Shown here in pieces: positions 63,429-64,000 of a DNA stretch of 64,000 nucleotides (positions are counted from its first letter, which is position 1; every line of letters begins with the position of its first letter). The position numbers and the translations under genes are program-made. Source of the DNA: an uncultured Prevotella sp. (GTDB lineage: Bacteria; Bacteroidota; Bacteroidia; Bacteroidales; Bacteroidaceae); contig CAKQSF010000003.1 in NCBI GenBank assembly GCA_934272845.1, forward strand, positions 109,014 through 173,013, read 5' to 3'. The notes below the pieces were generated by a model. The model had not been told where the DNA came from. It worked only from the letters and a program-made list of their open reading frames with translations, and searched no databases.

Positions 63429-64000
63429 TTAACGATAAATTTTATATGACACATGATATTTCTCATATTTCGGACCAGGATACCACTTACCCTGTTGAAC
63501 ATAATCAGAAACCCAATTAGTTCCATTCCACCAATCTATATGACCAGCAGGAACTTTCTGCCCTGGATAAGAATCCCATACACGAGTATCTCCAATTTGT
63601 GGTGTATAGTCTGTCGGGAACTTATTACCACTATATATTACTTTAAAGCCATATCTTATAAGAGTATTACCAAAATCTTTAGCATAATTTATAGGTGCAT
63701 ATTCTCCTATTCCAGCCTTCTTCCATACCGTTTTCCAACCACGCAAACAATACCCACAGGTCGCACGATTATAATATCGGTTGTATACAGACTTGAAAAA
63801 TATAACAACTAATTTTGAATAAACAACTTTACTTTTAAGTGTCTTTGAGTAAGACGGTGGAACTGTACCCCTAGTATCTTCTGATGAATTTGAAGAACCT
63901 CCACCTGTTCCACCACTGCCGCTGCCACCGCTACTACCTCCACCTGCACCACCTCCTGATGGTTTCGTCCCTGGCACGACTAAATTGGCACACGTACAGT
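63429..64000 (-). CDS. Secreted cassette protein with NlpC/P60-CHAP-like amidase domain (N-terminus outside window)
   Basis: The frame is open to the window edge; the first visible residues (CANLVVPGTKPSGGG) equal the linker of cassettes A and C, so the missing front is very likely the same signal peptide and zinc modules. After the Gly/Ser linker the C-terminal domain is unrelated to C39: a Cys in ATCGYCLRG, IGDTRVWDS, the His motif AGHIDWWNG and WVSDYVQQG. This order (Cys, then GD-x-x-VW, then GHI-x-WWNG) is that of NlpC/P60 and CHAP amidases, which cut peptidoglycan. Periplasmic activity would harm the producer, consistent with need for a partner protein. The identification is by motif only. 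Confidence 0.72.
   Translation of the reverse strand, partial: CTCANLVVPGTKPSGGGAGGGSSGGSGSGGTGGGSSNSSEDTRGTVPPSYSKTLKSKVVYSKLVVIFFKSVYNRYYNRATCGYCLRGWKTVWKKAGIGEYAPINYAKDFGNTLIRYGFKVIYSGNKFPTDYTPQIGDTRVWDSYPGQKVPAGHIDWWNGTNWVSDYVQQGKWYPGPKYEKYHVSYKIYR

Overview
The window comes from a Bacteroidota genome, most likely Prevotella or a close relative. The evidence is tandem SusC/SusD pairs, a hybrid two-component regulator, promoters of the TTTG-N20-TAnnTTTG type (consensus -7 box TAnnTTTG seen many times), lipoprotein signals, Prevotella-type C-terminal tails on secreted enzymes, and no obvious Shine-Dalgarno sites. No tRNA, rRNA, CRISPR array or intact transposase was seen.

Region 1 (1-36.5 kb) is a large polysaccharide utilization locus, probably for decorated (acetylated, feruloylated, arabinosylated) xylan. 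On the plus strand lie a partial GH5, a CE1-type esterase, GH43-CBM6, a CE6-like/CE1 double esterase, a GH43_12-type enzyme and GH97, ending in a strong terminator. On the minus strand run a 51-aa peptide, a secreted binding-type protein, a sialate-O-acetylesterase-like enzyme and two SusC/SusD pairs interleaved with three fasciclin (FAS1) lipoproteins. A hybrid sensor (32342-36484) is divergent from the second SusCD operon and is its likely regulator. Two MITE-like elements and several palindromic or short tandem repeats sit between genes.

Region 2 (36.5-45.4 kb) holds an ECF sigma factor, a membrane-bound propeller-AraC one-component regulator, a HepT/MntA toxin-antitoxin pair, two paralogous secreted lipoproteins sharing a C-terminal domain, and a ProX/YbaK-type tRNA-editing protein.

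Region 3 (45.4-53.1 kb) is one compact plus-strand operon: HEAT-repeat membrane protein, processive GT2 glycosyltransferase, TPR plus YaiO-like outer-membrane barrel, DUF4838 lipoprotein and DUF1573 lipoprotein. It has the logic of a synthase-dependent exopolysaccharide export system (compare PgaA/PgaC or NfrA/NfrB) but with different accessory parts.

Region 4 (53.1-64 kb) is the most unusual. It is an array of two-gene cassettes. The first gene encodes a secreted protein with a nearly constant front end (signal peptide, Cys/His zinc-binding modules, Gly/Ser linker) and a variable catalytic end (C39-like cysteine peptidase in three copies, an NlpC/P60-CHAP-like amidase in a fourth). The second gene encodes a small secreted protein 1-9 nt downstream. 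Two cassettes and an O-antigen-ligase-led operon share an identical promoter architecture: a 14-bp inverted repeat with a 23-bp spacer, placed exactly 24 bp upstream of a TAnnTTTG box. The same inverted repeat lies between the O-antigen ligase gene and a divergent LuxR-type regulator gene, which makes that regulator the likely controller. Several members are decayed by internal deletion (a C39-like copy, a transglutaminase-like gene, a small secreted protein, a LuxR fragment). I read this as a polymorphic effector/immunity-like system; that function is inference.
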